Shown piece by piece: positions 44,203 to 54,776 of a stretch of DNA of 64,000 nt. Every line of letters starts with the position of its first letter. Position 1 is the stretch's first letter. Below the pieces are notes generated by a model. It was not told where the DNA came from, made no database searches, and saw only the letters and a list, made by a program, of their open reading frames with translations. Source of the stretch: Linanthus parryae. Its lineage: Eukaryota > Streptophyta > Magnoliopsida > Ericales > Polemoniaceae. The translations under genes were made by a program, and so were the position numbers. The DNA lies in assembly GCA_023055425.1 (NCBI GenBank), contig JALGPY010000002.1:140923927-140987926 (forward strand), in the 5' to 3' direction.

Positions 44203-44796
44203 AGTATCACTGGTCGTGATTATCTTCCCGCCAATCAATATATCATTTCAGAAGACTTCCATGGAAGATTACGATTTTATCTTCCTGTGAATCAGATAAT
44301 CCACTTCTCGATTTACAATCATCTTCACCACGTTTTTAGTTTCAGTTATTTACTCTCGATCTATGCTGCAAAATTTATATATTATTGATCAATCTCTGCT
44401 ACGTGGTATTTCCCATAATTTCCTCTCTAACTCTTGCATTTGAGATCTTCGACTACAACTATGGAACATACAATAAATTAATCGGGAATGGAGAAGACAA
44501 CCAAGAAAGGTAAAGACATTTTATATGTAACTTGTTTACAGTTCATAGTATGGTTCCTCCCATGAACTAACGTCCATCTCATTTAAATGTTGACCATCAG
44601 TGGTGTTTCAGTATTTTAAGTACTGAAATACCCATATGTTCAGTTTATGAACATTTAGTATTTTAAGCCACTGAGGTATTTCAGTTAATGAACAAATGGG
44701 TATTGCACTCTAATCATCCCTTAAAACTGACGTCCATCTCTCCATCAGTTAATTGCTTAGTAGTAATGGTAGAAAAGACACCAAAACAGGTTAAAA

Positions 44797-44910
44797 TGAT
44801 TGCCAATTCTCACTGGGATAGTGCTGAAAATTAGCTCTGCTTTGTACAGGAACACAAAATTGATAGCTCACCAAGTGTTTACAGAGCTATTGTGCGATCC
44901 AGTCGTATCA
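44797..44910 (+). repeat. Inner inverted repeat, left copy
   Basis: ATGATTGCCA ... GATCCAGTCGTAT matches the complement of 48579-48690 with a few differences. Together with the outer pair it suggests that the original TIR was much longer and that its middle was replaced differently on each side. Confidence 0.85.
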
Positions 44911-45087
44911 GTGAGAGTGTCATATGGCAATGAAATGGTGAGATGAGAAAACACTGATTTTGCAACGGATTCAAGTATTGGCTTAAGCATCTGAAATTCA
45001 ACTCTGGCATTTTCAGCAATGTAGGATATTAAACAATGCAGTAATATGATATTGGTATTTTTTTTTTTTTTTTTTTTTTTTTTATAG

Positions 45088-47238
45088 ATTCTCTGAAGTA
45101 GAAGAGTCTCCAGAAACACTTGATGGAATTTGTAACGATACAGAGGGTTCTAACTTGCTACCAGCAGAAGGTATGACATTTGACACTTTGGAGAAAGCAT
45201 ATAATTTTTACAATGATTATGGTGGAAGAGTCGGCTTTAGCATAAGAATCCATTACTCGAAGAAATTTAAAACTCCCGGCATACAATTCTCGTCAAGAAC
45301 ATTTGTATGTTCCAAGGAGGGATTCAAGAAACCCGACAAAAGAGATCCATTTGTCAATAAACCTAGGGATGAAACTAGAACTGGATGTCCAGCACTGCTT
45401 GGGGTTCAGTATGATAAAAGGAGGCAAAAATATGTGATTTTTAAATTTGTCGAACAACACAACCATGAACTTGTTATTGAGGAGCTTACTCACATGTTAC
45501 CTTCACAAAGGGGCATAAGTGCAGCTCAAGGGGCTGAAATTGAGTTGGCCGCCGATTCAGGAATAGCTCTCAGATCATCTTATGAGTTGCTAAGTAGAGA
45601 ATCAGGTGGTAGAGGTTGTGTGGGTTTCTTGAAAGTTGATCAAAAGAATTATTTGCGGACCAGAAGGCAGAGAATGATGGCCTTTGGAGAGGTTGGTTGT
45701 ATTTTAAATTACTTTCTAGAACGCAGACGTGAAAATCCTTCATTTTTTCATGATACACAGCTGGATAGTGAAGAGCAGATGACGAATATTTTTTGGGCAG
45801 ATGCCCTTATGATTTCTGACTATAAATTTTTTGGGGCTGATGATGTAGTTACATTGATACAACTTATAAGATGAATAAAGAGAATCGTCCTTTCGCAGTT
45901 TTCGTTGGGTTCAATAACCATAGACAAAATGTAGTTTTTGGGGCTGCACTGATGTATGACGAGACGGCTGACTCGTTTGAGTGGTTATTTAAAACATTCT
46001 TGAAGGCTATGTCAAACAAGCATCCGAGGACTATATTCACAGACCAAGATGCGGCTATGGCAAAGGCAATCTCTTCTATTATGCCTAACACGTACCACCG
46101 ACTTTGTAAGTGGCATATGATGCAAAATGCTGTAAAACATGTTAATACCATATTTAAAGGTTCTGGTGGAGTAAGAAGTGTGTTTGCACCTTTCTTTGAT
46201 GATTACGAAGATGAAGATGAGTTTCTTGTGCAATGGGATAAATTATTGGATGATTATTCCATACGAGATAACACTTGGCTAAGCAGCATATTTCATCTTA
46301 GAAAAAAATGGGGAAGGCCATATGTTAGGTGGTCTTGGTCAGCAGGAATGACGAGTACGCAACTGAGTGAAAGTTTGAACTCTACATTGAAAGACTACTT
46401 ACAATCGGATCATAACTTGATTCAGTTCTTTACTCATTTTGATAGAGCTTTGGATAGCATTCGATACAATGAGAGTCTAGCTCAATTTTCATTGTCGTAC
46501 AAATTACCAATGGTTAAAATGAAAACCATTCGAATGTTGGTTCAAGCCGGAGATGTTTACACTAATGTTATATTTCAAGAATTTCAAAATGAGTATGAAT
46601 CCTCGCTTCAGTTACATACAAGGAAGTTGAATGACGACAACAACCAGCTTACTTATATTGTTGCATCGCCTATAGAGCCTAAACCTAGACATGTGAAGCA
46701 AAGAGGAGATGATATTCTATATTGTGATTGTAGGATGTTTGAGATCAGGGGTGTGGTGTGTAGGCATGTTCTAAAAGTTCTCAGGGATGAGCTATGTTTT
46801 CTTGAGCTTCCAGATAAGTATATCATTAAAAGGTGGACCAAAAAAGCAAGAGCAGAAACAGTGTTAGATAGCTCAGGACGTGAAATAGAGACTGATCCTA
46901 AATTAGCTCGGAACACACGTTTCAAGGAACTATGTGCAATGCTTATCCGTTTAGCTGCAAGAGCTAGCGAGACTAAGCTTACCAGTGATGTATTGTGGAA
47001 ATATGGTAAAGATGCTTCAGTCGCTGTTGAAGATCTATTGCACTCTTATGTCATGGATCAAAATCCACAACCAAGAGAAGGTGTCAATGCTAACCAAGAG
47101 AGTTTACCTACTGTGGACATTGTTCATGCCAAAGGGCTGAAAAAGAAATCTTACTCGGGCCCTCGAGGAAGAAGACGCGTTAAAAGTTGTTTGGAGAAGT
47201 CAGCCTATACAAAAAAGAGAAAGAATGCCCCAAGAGAG
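45088..47238 (+). CDS. FAR1-type transposase main exon
   Basis: Opens after a long T tract and TATAG acceptor (45061-45087). The frame is open upstream of the first ATG at 45155 (SEVEESPETLDGIC), so an earlier exon is likely. One base is missing between 45850 and 45856, directly before the segment encoding the first catalytic Asp (DTTYK). The second frame then runs 45871-47238 without a stop. Donor GT at 47239. Confidence 0.85.
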
Positions 47239-47647
47239 GTAAAATTCAGTTTTGTTATCATATACATTGTCCTGTTTTTCCAGTAAAATTGTTATGCCTA
47301 TCTAATATTTGAGTATTGTTCACAGAATTCAAGATCTTGTTCACATGGAATTCAAAATGAGGGACGGGACTTGTACGGTCATGCAGGAAATAATACTACC
47401 CAGGTATTAATTTTTTATAGTAGTATATATTTTCCACTGCTTCATGAGTTTAATTTTTTTTGCTCTGCTGTTGTAGATTTATCCAGGGACACCAAATGTG
47501 ATGCCCAATTGCGTCTCAACCGTTCCACGGAATATAAAATCCGAGATTGGTCGACTTGGATATTCTGGTGGAAGCTCGTCACTTCAACATACCGAGGATC
47601 AGAATACAAGTGATACAAATTATGTGTTCGATCTGAATAAACCTTGA
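45088..47647 (+). CDS. FAR1/FHY3-related MULE transposase (one frameshift)
   Basis: Exons 45088-47238 (with a frameshift near 45850-45856), 47326-47403 and 47477-47647, joined by phase-0 GT..AG introns. FAR1 N-terminal DNA-binding domain: MTFDTLEKAYNFYNDYGGRVG, CSKEGFK, GCPALL and FVEQHNHEL (C-C-H-x-H). The MULE core has KFFGADDVV, then after the shift YKMNKENRPFAVFVGFNNH, FTDQDAAMAKAI (catalytic Asp), LCKWHMMQNAV and ESLNSTLKDYL (likely catalytic Glu). The SWIM finger is CDCRMFEIRGVVCRHVLK. The C-terminus is basic (GPRGRRRVK) and ends YVFDLNKP. Family members are either transposases or domesticated light-signalling transcription factors; flanking TIRs favour a transposase here. Translation from 45155 would end at 45874. 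Upstream exon not found. Confidence 0.85.
47326..47403 (+). CDS. FAR1-type transposase, penultimate exon
   Basis: 26 codons, NSRSCSHGIQNEGRDLYG and HAGNNTTQ, between CACAG and GTATTA splice sites. Phase 0 on both sides. Confidence 0.7.
47477..47647 (+). CDS. FAR1-type transposase, last exon
   Basis: 57 codons including the TGA at 47645-47647: IYPGTPNVMPNCV ... SLQHTEDQNTSDTNYVFDLN. Acceptor TTGTAG. The remaining frame and composition agree with the tail of FAR1-related proteins, which often end with short Ser/Asn-rich exons. Confidence 0.7.
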   Translation: MYPGTPNVMPNCVSTVPRNIKSEIGRLGYSGGSSSLQHTEDQNTSDTNYVFDLNKP

Positions 47648-48578
47648 CAAATTGACTGTGGGGGGTGAAATTTGCTTGGTGATGCAGTTTCATGAAGATT
47701 TGAGCAAGTACTTTTCATTCAGGGATTAGTATGATTATCATAATTGTGAAATTTTGTCCAGACATGTTCCTTTTGCTGAACTGTTTTTTCTTATTCAAAT
47801 TTTATTAAGGTTAGCAAATTGTTGTAAGGAATTTGTTCCTTCGTTTCTTGAACTGAGTAATTGCCTAGACTGATTTTTGGTCTTGAATCTATATGCCTGG
47901 AATATTTGGTTATACTATGACCAATTTAGCTCTTGTTGTTATGGCTTCATGTTTCATCTGTTTATGACCACAATACATGGTTTTATGGATTAATTGGTTG
48001 TAGTTGTTGATGGCAATCCTGGCTGACAATTTAGTTTTATTAAGCATGTGAGGAATCTAACTTTGGTATGTATCCTTATGCTACATGAATAATCTTTTGC
48101 TAGCAAACAGTTTAGTTTGCTTAGTATACCATAAAAAGGCAAACCATACTTAGATCAGCAGATATAAGTGCAACTCTCATTCATAACAAGGGGCTGCTAG
48201 AGCAGTTCCTGATGGTGTAAGGTCATACTACGTTACTTTGGCAGAATTATTGACTCATAAATTAAAGCATCCACCCTCGAGATTAATGTGGGTCGTGACG
48301 CTTGCCATACATCCCTTGCATTAGCAAGTATAGCTGCACAGTATAATTCAAAACCTAAGCAAATTAGTTCACTGAAGAAAGTAAGAACCTTTAGCTAAGC
48401 ATTACATGTGTGACCTTAGAAATCAAGTAAAGTATTACCATCTTATTCAACTTGTCTATTACATCATCCATCAAGCTACTGAACAGTTGATAGCCTAATC
48501 AAGAACAACTCAGTAAGAATTGACAGTTCGAGTTGACTGGAGACGAGATTAGAATAAAAGATATTCAAATTACTGATT
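47648..48578. other. MULE interior after transposase
   Basis: No coding sequence recognised; AT-rich, likely 3' UTR and spacer. Confidence 0.6.
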
Positions 48579-48690
48579 TATACGACTGGATCGCACAATA
48601 GCTCTGTAAGCACTTTGAGCTATCAATTTTGTGTTCATGTACATAGCAGAGCTAATTTTCAGCACTATCCCAGTGAGAACTGGCAATCAT
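48579..48690 (-). repeat. Inner inverted repeat, right copy
   Basis: Complement of 44797-44910, about nine in ten bases alike by eye. Confidence 0.85.
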
Positions 48691-49184
48691 TTATACTAAC
48701 CATTCACTTTGAGTAACACTATAATCATCACCTAGGTCCTCCAAACTGAAATAAGCAAGTTTTCAGTTCACAATGCAAACAGAGTTGTCTAACATCAATC
48801 AAGCTTGGACATCCCTACTGGAAACTTAATGCGATTCTCCTCTCCATCTTTGTCAACAAATATTACTGATATTTTGATACCACTGAAGAAATGTATCCAG
48901 ATACAAAGTATAATGCAAACTCATATTAATTTTGATTTATTCATCTGATAGACTGATAGACAAATCATCAAGACTTTGCAAAATGAGGGGCAAAGTTTGG
49001 TTCCAGGGATTACATATGTAACTCTGAACATATGGGTTGTGCTGATATGGCATATTAATTTAAATGCTGATATTTCATATTGAGAACCAAAACAATTTCT
49101 GTATGGCTCAAGCCATGATGGATCGCCCATCTCTGGAATCAGGACTTTAGTACGCTGAACCGTTATCCGATTTGGCAAACATTA

Positions 49185-49905
49185 TACGGATGCCTCATCA
49201 CAAATAGGAACTGGATTGGTCTCGTGTGTCGTTGTTGCTGCAGGTGCTGCCAGTAACACCTCATGACTATGAGCTGCCTTGCTCTTGTGGTTTTTTGTTG
49301 GCGGATGTGCTGGTGATGAATCATGACTCGCTGGTGGGGGTGCTTCAGGACGACTATCATAGACTTACTCAGGAGGAATAGACCGAATCAAACCCTTGTT
49401 TATCATGAGCTGGTTCCATAAAATTAACTTTCAATCTCCCTAAGAAGACCGAGTCAACTACTTCCACTCGCTGCCTTTCCTCTGAAAATCAATCATGTCA
49501 ACAACGATATCCTCCTTCCCTGTTGTTCTCAAGAATACCATTTAAATACTCTGTGTCATTTTCTTCCCAAACCCTGACATCGTGAGAAGACGATAACATC
49601 AGCACCAAGCCTTGAAACCATTGCCGTAATGACTTGCCTCATTCGAATAGAGAAACCAAGGATGAACCCTAAGGTGATCCATCCCCCCACTGCTGCCAGA
49701 TTGATTTGAAGAACTGCCGTCGAGAATCGTAGGCTCCGGCCTTCCAGAACAACAGATTCGCACCGTTCAACGTCCCTGATTTCTCCTTGTTCAACGCCGT
49801 ATTTGCCTTTTCCCTCTCATTCACGACCTTTCGTTCTTCAGAGGATTGAGGAATTCGACCGGAAGAATATCGCAGCTGATCGAATCGGAATCCGAGCAGG
49901 AGCAA
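49185..49905 (-). pseudogene. Minus-strand coding-like region in the MULE
   Basis: Three minus-strand stretches look protein-like: SEERKVVNEREKANTALNKE and GAYDSRRQFFKSIWQQWGDG (49669-49905). An adjacent frame gives INLAAVGGWITLGFILGFS, a possible membrane segment (near 49640-49700). Further on comes SRPEAPPPASHDSSPAHPP (near 49290-49360). They may be exons of one convergent gene or a captured host gene fragment. I do not recognise the protein, and no complete frame exists. Confidence 0.4.
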
Positions 49906-49934
49906 AGGGGGCGACGACTGCTGGAAGATAATCC

Positions 49935-50090
49935 GTTCCAGTGATGCACATCCCTTAAAAGTAGGCTAAATTTTTGGTTAGTGAGGAGATAGGAGGATAG
50001 ACGTTAGATGAAAGTTAGATGAAAAAGAATCTGAACCGTCCATATTTGGACTGCAGGGGTCTGTAGAGAATTAGGACCGGAGCATATTCC
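49935..50090 (-). repeat. Right terminal inverted repeat of the MULE
   Basis: Complement of 44049-44202. The outermost bases (GGAATATGCTCCGG in TIR sense) differ from the left end. Confidence 0.9.
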
Positions 50091-50331
50091 ACTTTGTCGA
50101 AACTATCTCATTGCAACCTTCATTTCTAAAACCCTTTGATTGAACCACCCATTTGCACAATACCGGTTCATATCAAAGTGGTAACAAAATTTTGTCACAA
50201 AATTAACATCCTCCGAGACTTTCTCTCACAAAATACTATGTTTTGTATCATTCACAACACGTGCTTTAGGAAAAAACATTTAATTGGAGGATGAAATCGA
50301 CAAGATTTAAAACCGAAAATTGCAATGTGAT
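50091..50331. other. Spacer between MULE and Gypsy element
   Basis: No gene recognised. GTGAT at 50327-50331 precedes the LTR and would be the target duplication if the off-window partner matches. Confidence 0.5.
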
Positions 50332-50765
50332 TGATACGGACCCCGTGACGCCTACACGGCAGGAGCGTATAGCGGAGGATGAGTCAGACGATACGGGTGC
50401 CTAGCCTACAGGACGGTTCAGACGTAATGTGGGACAACCAGGTACTTGAAGGATTACGTTCAGCCTATGCTGAAGCGCTAGTACTTTAATTCCAGTGTTT
50501 CATATTTCTTTTATGTTTTGATTATTTCAGTTTGGGATTATCGTTGATTATCGTATGTGATGTTAATTTTACAAAGTTCGGGTTTTCTTTACGGTTCTTT
50601 ACTCGGATTAGGATTATATCGAACCATCAGGGTTAGAGGTATAAAAAGGGTGCAAAATTTTCTGACCAGATAATAAGAAAAATTTTCAACCCTAATTCTC
50701 TATTTTTTCCTTCTTTTTTCTAATCTGTCGTGAGTCTCCAGTCCCAAGAGTTACCAACGGTACCA
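50332..50765 (+). repeat. 5' LTR of the second Gypsy element
   Basis: Starts TGATACGGACCCCGTGACGCC, as does the 3' LTR at 63472. It ends near TACCA, just before a TGGTGCCTTCATTGAG primer-site-like sequence at 50770. The 3' boundary is uncertain by several bases. Confidence 0.75.
50640..50646 (+). promoter_or_regulatory. TATA box in LTR
   Basis: TATAAAA followed by AGGGTGC in the second half of the LTR, at the usual place for the LTR promoter. Confidence 0.6.
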
Positions 50766-50834
50766 TCTTTGGTGCCTTCATTGAGTTTTGTCGGTCGATC
50801 TTCGCGACGAACAACCAGCACTTCGCCGACATCC

Positions 50835-51868
50835 ATGGCCGACGACACCAGCGACTCTGTGACGACAAATAAGTCCTTCACCGTGGAGGATACCATGGCT
50901 ACCATCACCAACCTCCAAGTTGATCTCTACACATGTGATAAGCGAGAGCGCATCGTAATCTATCAATTTCTTAATCGTGACTCCGGTTCCCCACCGGTCG
51001 CGCAATTGCCACCGGTCACATAGTTTCTGCCGGTCACAAAGTTTCCTCCATCGCCACAACTTGATCCGCTACATCGGCTATTCACCCCATGTGTACACTA
51101 CCGAGGTCGCGTCTTGGCAAACACCGCCGTCCAGACCCAACACCATCCCATTTCCTCCACGGAGCCAAACCCGCGTATGCGAGTTGATTCGCCTCGTTTC
51201 AATGGGGAAGACCCCATCGGTTGGATTTTTCGTATTCAGAATATTTCGATTGTGGGAATCCTTATTGACACGCCGACATCAGATTGGTTTCGCTACTTTC
51301 AATCCAACAATCCGAACGCGACATGGATGAATTTTTTGTCTGCCGTTAAGCTCTGGTTAGACCCCGGCCATTACGAAGACTATTTAGGGTTTTATCGAAG
51401 ATTCAATAAACTTTGACACTCATGGCCTATCAAGCGGATTTTGAAAGCGTTTTGCACAAGGTTTCGGGAGTCGAGGAACGGGTTCTTGTCGCACTTTTTT
51501 GCGCCGGTCTAAATCAGCCCGTTAAACGCGAACTCACTTTGTGAAACCCCCAAACACTAGCCGAAGCATTCACTTTAGCGCGTGAGTTATCTACCGGCCA
51601 AGAGGAATTGTTGCAGACAAACATACCCAAGGGCCCTTGGATTCCGCAATCTGCTAGGCTCCAACCCACCACTTCGCCAAAAACTGCCTCGGCCGTACCC
51701 ACACCAGCTTCGGCCAACCCCTCGGTGCACAAAATCACGCCTGACGAGCAGGTCGAACTACGACTTCAGGGCCTTTTCTTTAATTGCGATGAGAAGTATA
51801 CGCGTGGCCATCATTTCAAACCTCAGTTTTTTTCTTATGCACCGAGGACGAAGATGAGAATGAGTTGA
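50835..51868 (+). pseudogene. Gag remnant of the second Gypsy element
   Basis: Fragments in several frames: MADDTSDSVTTNKSFTVED, VDSPRFNGEDPIGWIFRIQ (gag core), FLSAVKLWLDPGHYEDYLG, KVSGVEERVLVALFCAGL and KITPDEQVELRLQGLFFNCD with KYTRGHHF (degenerate zinc knuckle). A stop after 51413 and frameshifts interrupt it. Confidence 0.8.
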
Positions 51869-52281
51869 CACTTCTTATTTATGAAGACGATCCCGACATC
51901 ATCATGGATAATCTCTCTGGTTTACACATGCTGGCAGGTACTCCGCACCCTCGTTCTTTGAAATTAGCTTGTACTATTGGTGATGTCTATGTTCAGGTAC
52001 TTATTGATGAGGGTAGTACCCATAATTTCATTCACCCTACAATGGCAGAGCATTTGTCCCTATTACTTCATCCTGTTACTTCGTTCCGTGTTTATGTAGG
52101 CAATAGTGAATCGCTGTGCTGCATTTATTATTGTCCTAAGACACCACTCACCATCCAGGATACCACATTTGATGTGGATTTATATGTTTTAGCTATTCAT
52201 AGTATTGACGCTGTGTTGGAAGTTCAGTGGTTTTACATACTCTTGGAGAGATTTGGCACAATTACGGCAAGCTTACAATGA
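51865..52281 (+). pseudogene. Protease remnant of the second Gypsy element
   Basis: Contains VLIDEGSTHNFIHPTMAEHL (near 51998-52060), the retropepsin site. The canonical Ser/Thr after the catalytic Asp is replaced by Glu (DEG instead of DSG), which should inactivate it. Confidence 0.8.
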
Positions 52282-52399
52282 AGTTCATGAGGAAGGGGCA
52301 GCAAAAATTTTTTAACAGCATTGAACGACGTCCTATTTCCTATAATTCCCTCGCATTCCAGTGCTCTCTCAACCCATTATTTGATTTCTAAGAGATTCA

Positions 52400-53640
52400 G
52401 GCCGTTCCACATGTCACCGAGCAGACAGCAGCATCAGACCACTTCCCACCTGACATACCGGCCGTGGTGCTCCAGATTCTTACACGACATAGGGCAATAT
52501 TTTAGGTTCCCTTTGGTTTGCCGCACACTCGGCAATGGGACCATCAGATTCACTTGCAGTCTGGTACTCAACCGGTCAACGTGCACCCTTATCGTTACCC
52601 TTACTTCCAGAAGACATAAATTGAGCACTAGGTTCAGGATATGCTTCAGCAGGGGGTTATTCAGCCTAGCCACATCGCTTTCTCATCACCTGCTTTGCTT
52701 GTTCGCAAGAAGGATAGTACGTTCCGTTTCCATGTGGATTACCGCACGCTCAATGCCGCAACAGTACCTGATCACTTCCCTATCCTGACGACAGATGACT
52801 TATTTGACGAGTTTGGGGCAGCCCGTTATTTCATGAAACTTTATTTGCGCTTGGGGTATCATCAGATTCGTATGCACACAGAGGATATCGAGAAGACTTC
52901 TTTTCGCACCCATGACGACCATTTTGAGTTCCTTATCATGCCTTTTGTTTGACTAATACGCTATCCGCGTTTCAGGCTGCCATGAACACAATTTTTCGGC
53001 CATATCTACGCTCTTTTTCATTGTGTTCTTCGACGACACTCTTATGTATAACACGACTCTGGAGCTGCACGCACAATGTTTGGATCAAGTTGTGCATCTC
53101 TTATCTGAGCATTGTTTTTTTGTTGAATTATCCAAATGTTCTTTTAGCAGGATCATAATGGATTATCTTGGTCACGTCATCACAGAGGGTCAGGTAGAGG
53201 CTGATTCGCAGAAAATTGAGGCCATGATTGCCTGGCCACCTCCGACCACTTTTAAGCAGTTGCGTGTGGTTTTAGGTTTGACGGGTCACTACCGGCGTTT
53301 CACTCGCAATTATGCTACGGTTTCATTATCATTGACTGACCTTCTTAAAAATGAGGCTTTTGTGTGGACACCGGCAGCAAAGCAGAGTTTCGTAGCTTTG
53401 AAAGAAGCTATGACATCCGCTTAGTGTTACGGTTGCCTGATTTTTTGCATACTTTCGTACTGGGAACTAATGCTTCGAATCAGGGGGTGGCGGCGGTTCT
53501 CTTACAGCAGGGTCATCCTTTAGCTTTTTTCAGTAAAAAGTTGGGCCCTCGTTTACGCGCTGCTTCTACATATCACAAGAAGTTGTACGCTGTGGTGGAT
53601 GCTGCACAAAAGTGGCGTGGGTAATTCTTGGGTCTTTAGT
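52400..53640 (+). pseudogene. RT and RNase H remnant of the second Gypsy element
   Basis: MLQQGVIQPSHIAFSSPAL and FHVDYRTLNAATVPDHFPI, KLYLRLGYHQIRMH, EFLIMPF, then in another frame FFDDTLMYNTTLELHAQCL (active-site box, FFDD). LGLTGHYRRFTRNYA follows, then RNase H words (VLGTNASNQGVAAVLLQQG, YHKKLYAVVDAAQKW). At least four frame changes. Confidence 0.85.
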
Positions 53641-54776
53641 TTGTTATCCGCAGTGACCAGCGGAGTTTGAATGAGTTGTTATCTTAGGTAATCCAGACCC
53701 CAGACCAGCAGTTCTACATACGAAAGCTCATGAGTTTTCAATTTTGGATTGAGTACAAGCCTGGGTCTGCCAAAGTAGCCGATGCTTTGTCCCGCTGTGA
53801 TACCGAAGATGATTTTTCCTCTCTCTTTGCTTCGACCCTTCAACCCCTTCCTTCAGTTTTGCAGGTAATACAACAGGAGAGGCAGACTTTAGCCGATCTT
53901 CAGGCATTTGTGGCAGCCGTTCAACCCCTGCTAAACCACCTCACTTCACCTTTGTGGATGGAATTCTCTATGATCAACCAGGATTTGCGTTAGTAAGGAC
54001 TCGTCGGTTCGTACTCTGCTTCTTCAGGAGTTTCATAGCTCTCCTAGCACCGGATCGGACTTATCTTCGTCTTTCAGCGGTTTTCTATTGGCCGTATATG
54101 CGCGCGGACGTTCGCTGGTTTGTGGCTGCATGCTTAGTTTGTCAGACTACTAAGTACTCTACGCAGAAGCCCGATGCCTTCTTCAGCCATTGCCTATTCC
54201 GGATTGGCTATGGGTGGCGGCCACGATGGATTTCATCACATGTTTGCCTACTTCTGAGGGTTTTACATAGTCATGATCTTCGTTGATCGCCTCACGAAGT
54301 ATGTCCATTTTGGGCCTCTGCCGTCCAATTTTGATGCTCCACGGGTTGCACGCTTGTTTGTGGATTTCGTTGTCAAACACCACGGATTTACGGAGACCAT
54401 TGTTTCGGATCGTGTTCCAGTTTTTATGAGTACGTTTGGCAGGAATTGATGCGGCTCAGCGTTACTACACTCCCATTTAGCACCGCCTATCACCCACAGA
54501 CGGACGACCAAGCTGAAGGCAATGATTAGGGGCATGGATAAGTATTTGCGCGCTTCCACTTCTGAGCGACCGAAGCGGTGGGTTCTTTTCTTTCCTGGGC
54601 GGAATTAGCAATGAATTGCAATCATCACGTGGGCATTCACATGTATCCCTATCATGCATTGTATGGAAGTGAGCCTCCGTCCATGTTTCCGGCTCTACCT
54701 GTGGACGGCAAGTCACCGAATGTCGACGAGTTGATTACGGAATTTCATGAGTTGTTATATGATCTCAACGGCCATC
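53641..54776 (+). pseudogene. Integrase remnant, left of the Copia insertion
   Basis: IEYKPGSAKVADALSR ends RNase H. The zinc-binding part is AVFYWPYMRADVRWFVAACL with [10 protein letters not shown]. The core shows FVDRLTKYVHF, GFTETIVSDRVPVFMSTF and AYHPQTDDQAE in shifting frames, then SWAELAMNCNHHVGIHMYPYH. Interrupted at 54776. Confidence 0.82.

Larger units (their letters stand above)
44049..50090 (+). mobile_element. Mutator-like element with FAR1-type transposase
   Basis: About 6 kb bounded by long inverted repeats (44049-44202 and 49935-50090) that agree at nearly every base. A second inverted pair (44797-44910 and 48579-48690) lies inside. The enclosed gene at 45088-47647 has FAR1 DNA-binding, MULE transposase and SWIM domains. 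Long TIRs with a FAR1-type transposase are known for Mutator-like elements such as Jittery. I could not find a clean 9-bp target duplication: the right terminus is altered (GCTCCGG against CCTCTCCGG), so one end may be eroded. Confidence 0.8.

Noticed and set aside
44488..44509. Candidate first exon of the FAR1-type gene (MEKTTKK)
   Set aside because: A donor GT follows, but its phase does not join in frame with the exon starting at 45088.
45061..45083. Long T tract read as a possible poly(A) tail of a minus-strand retroposon
   Set aside because: No retroposon body or target duplication next to it; it works as a pyrimidine tract before the transposase exon.
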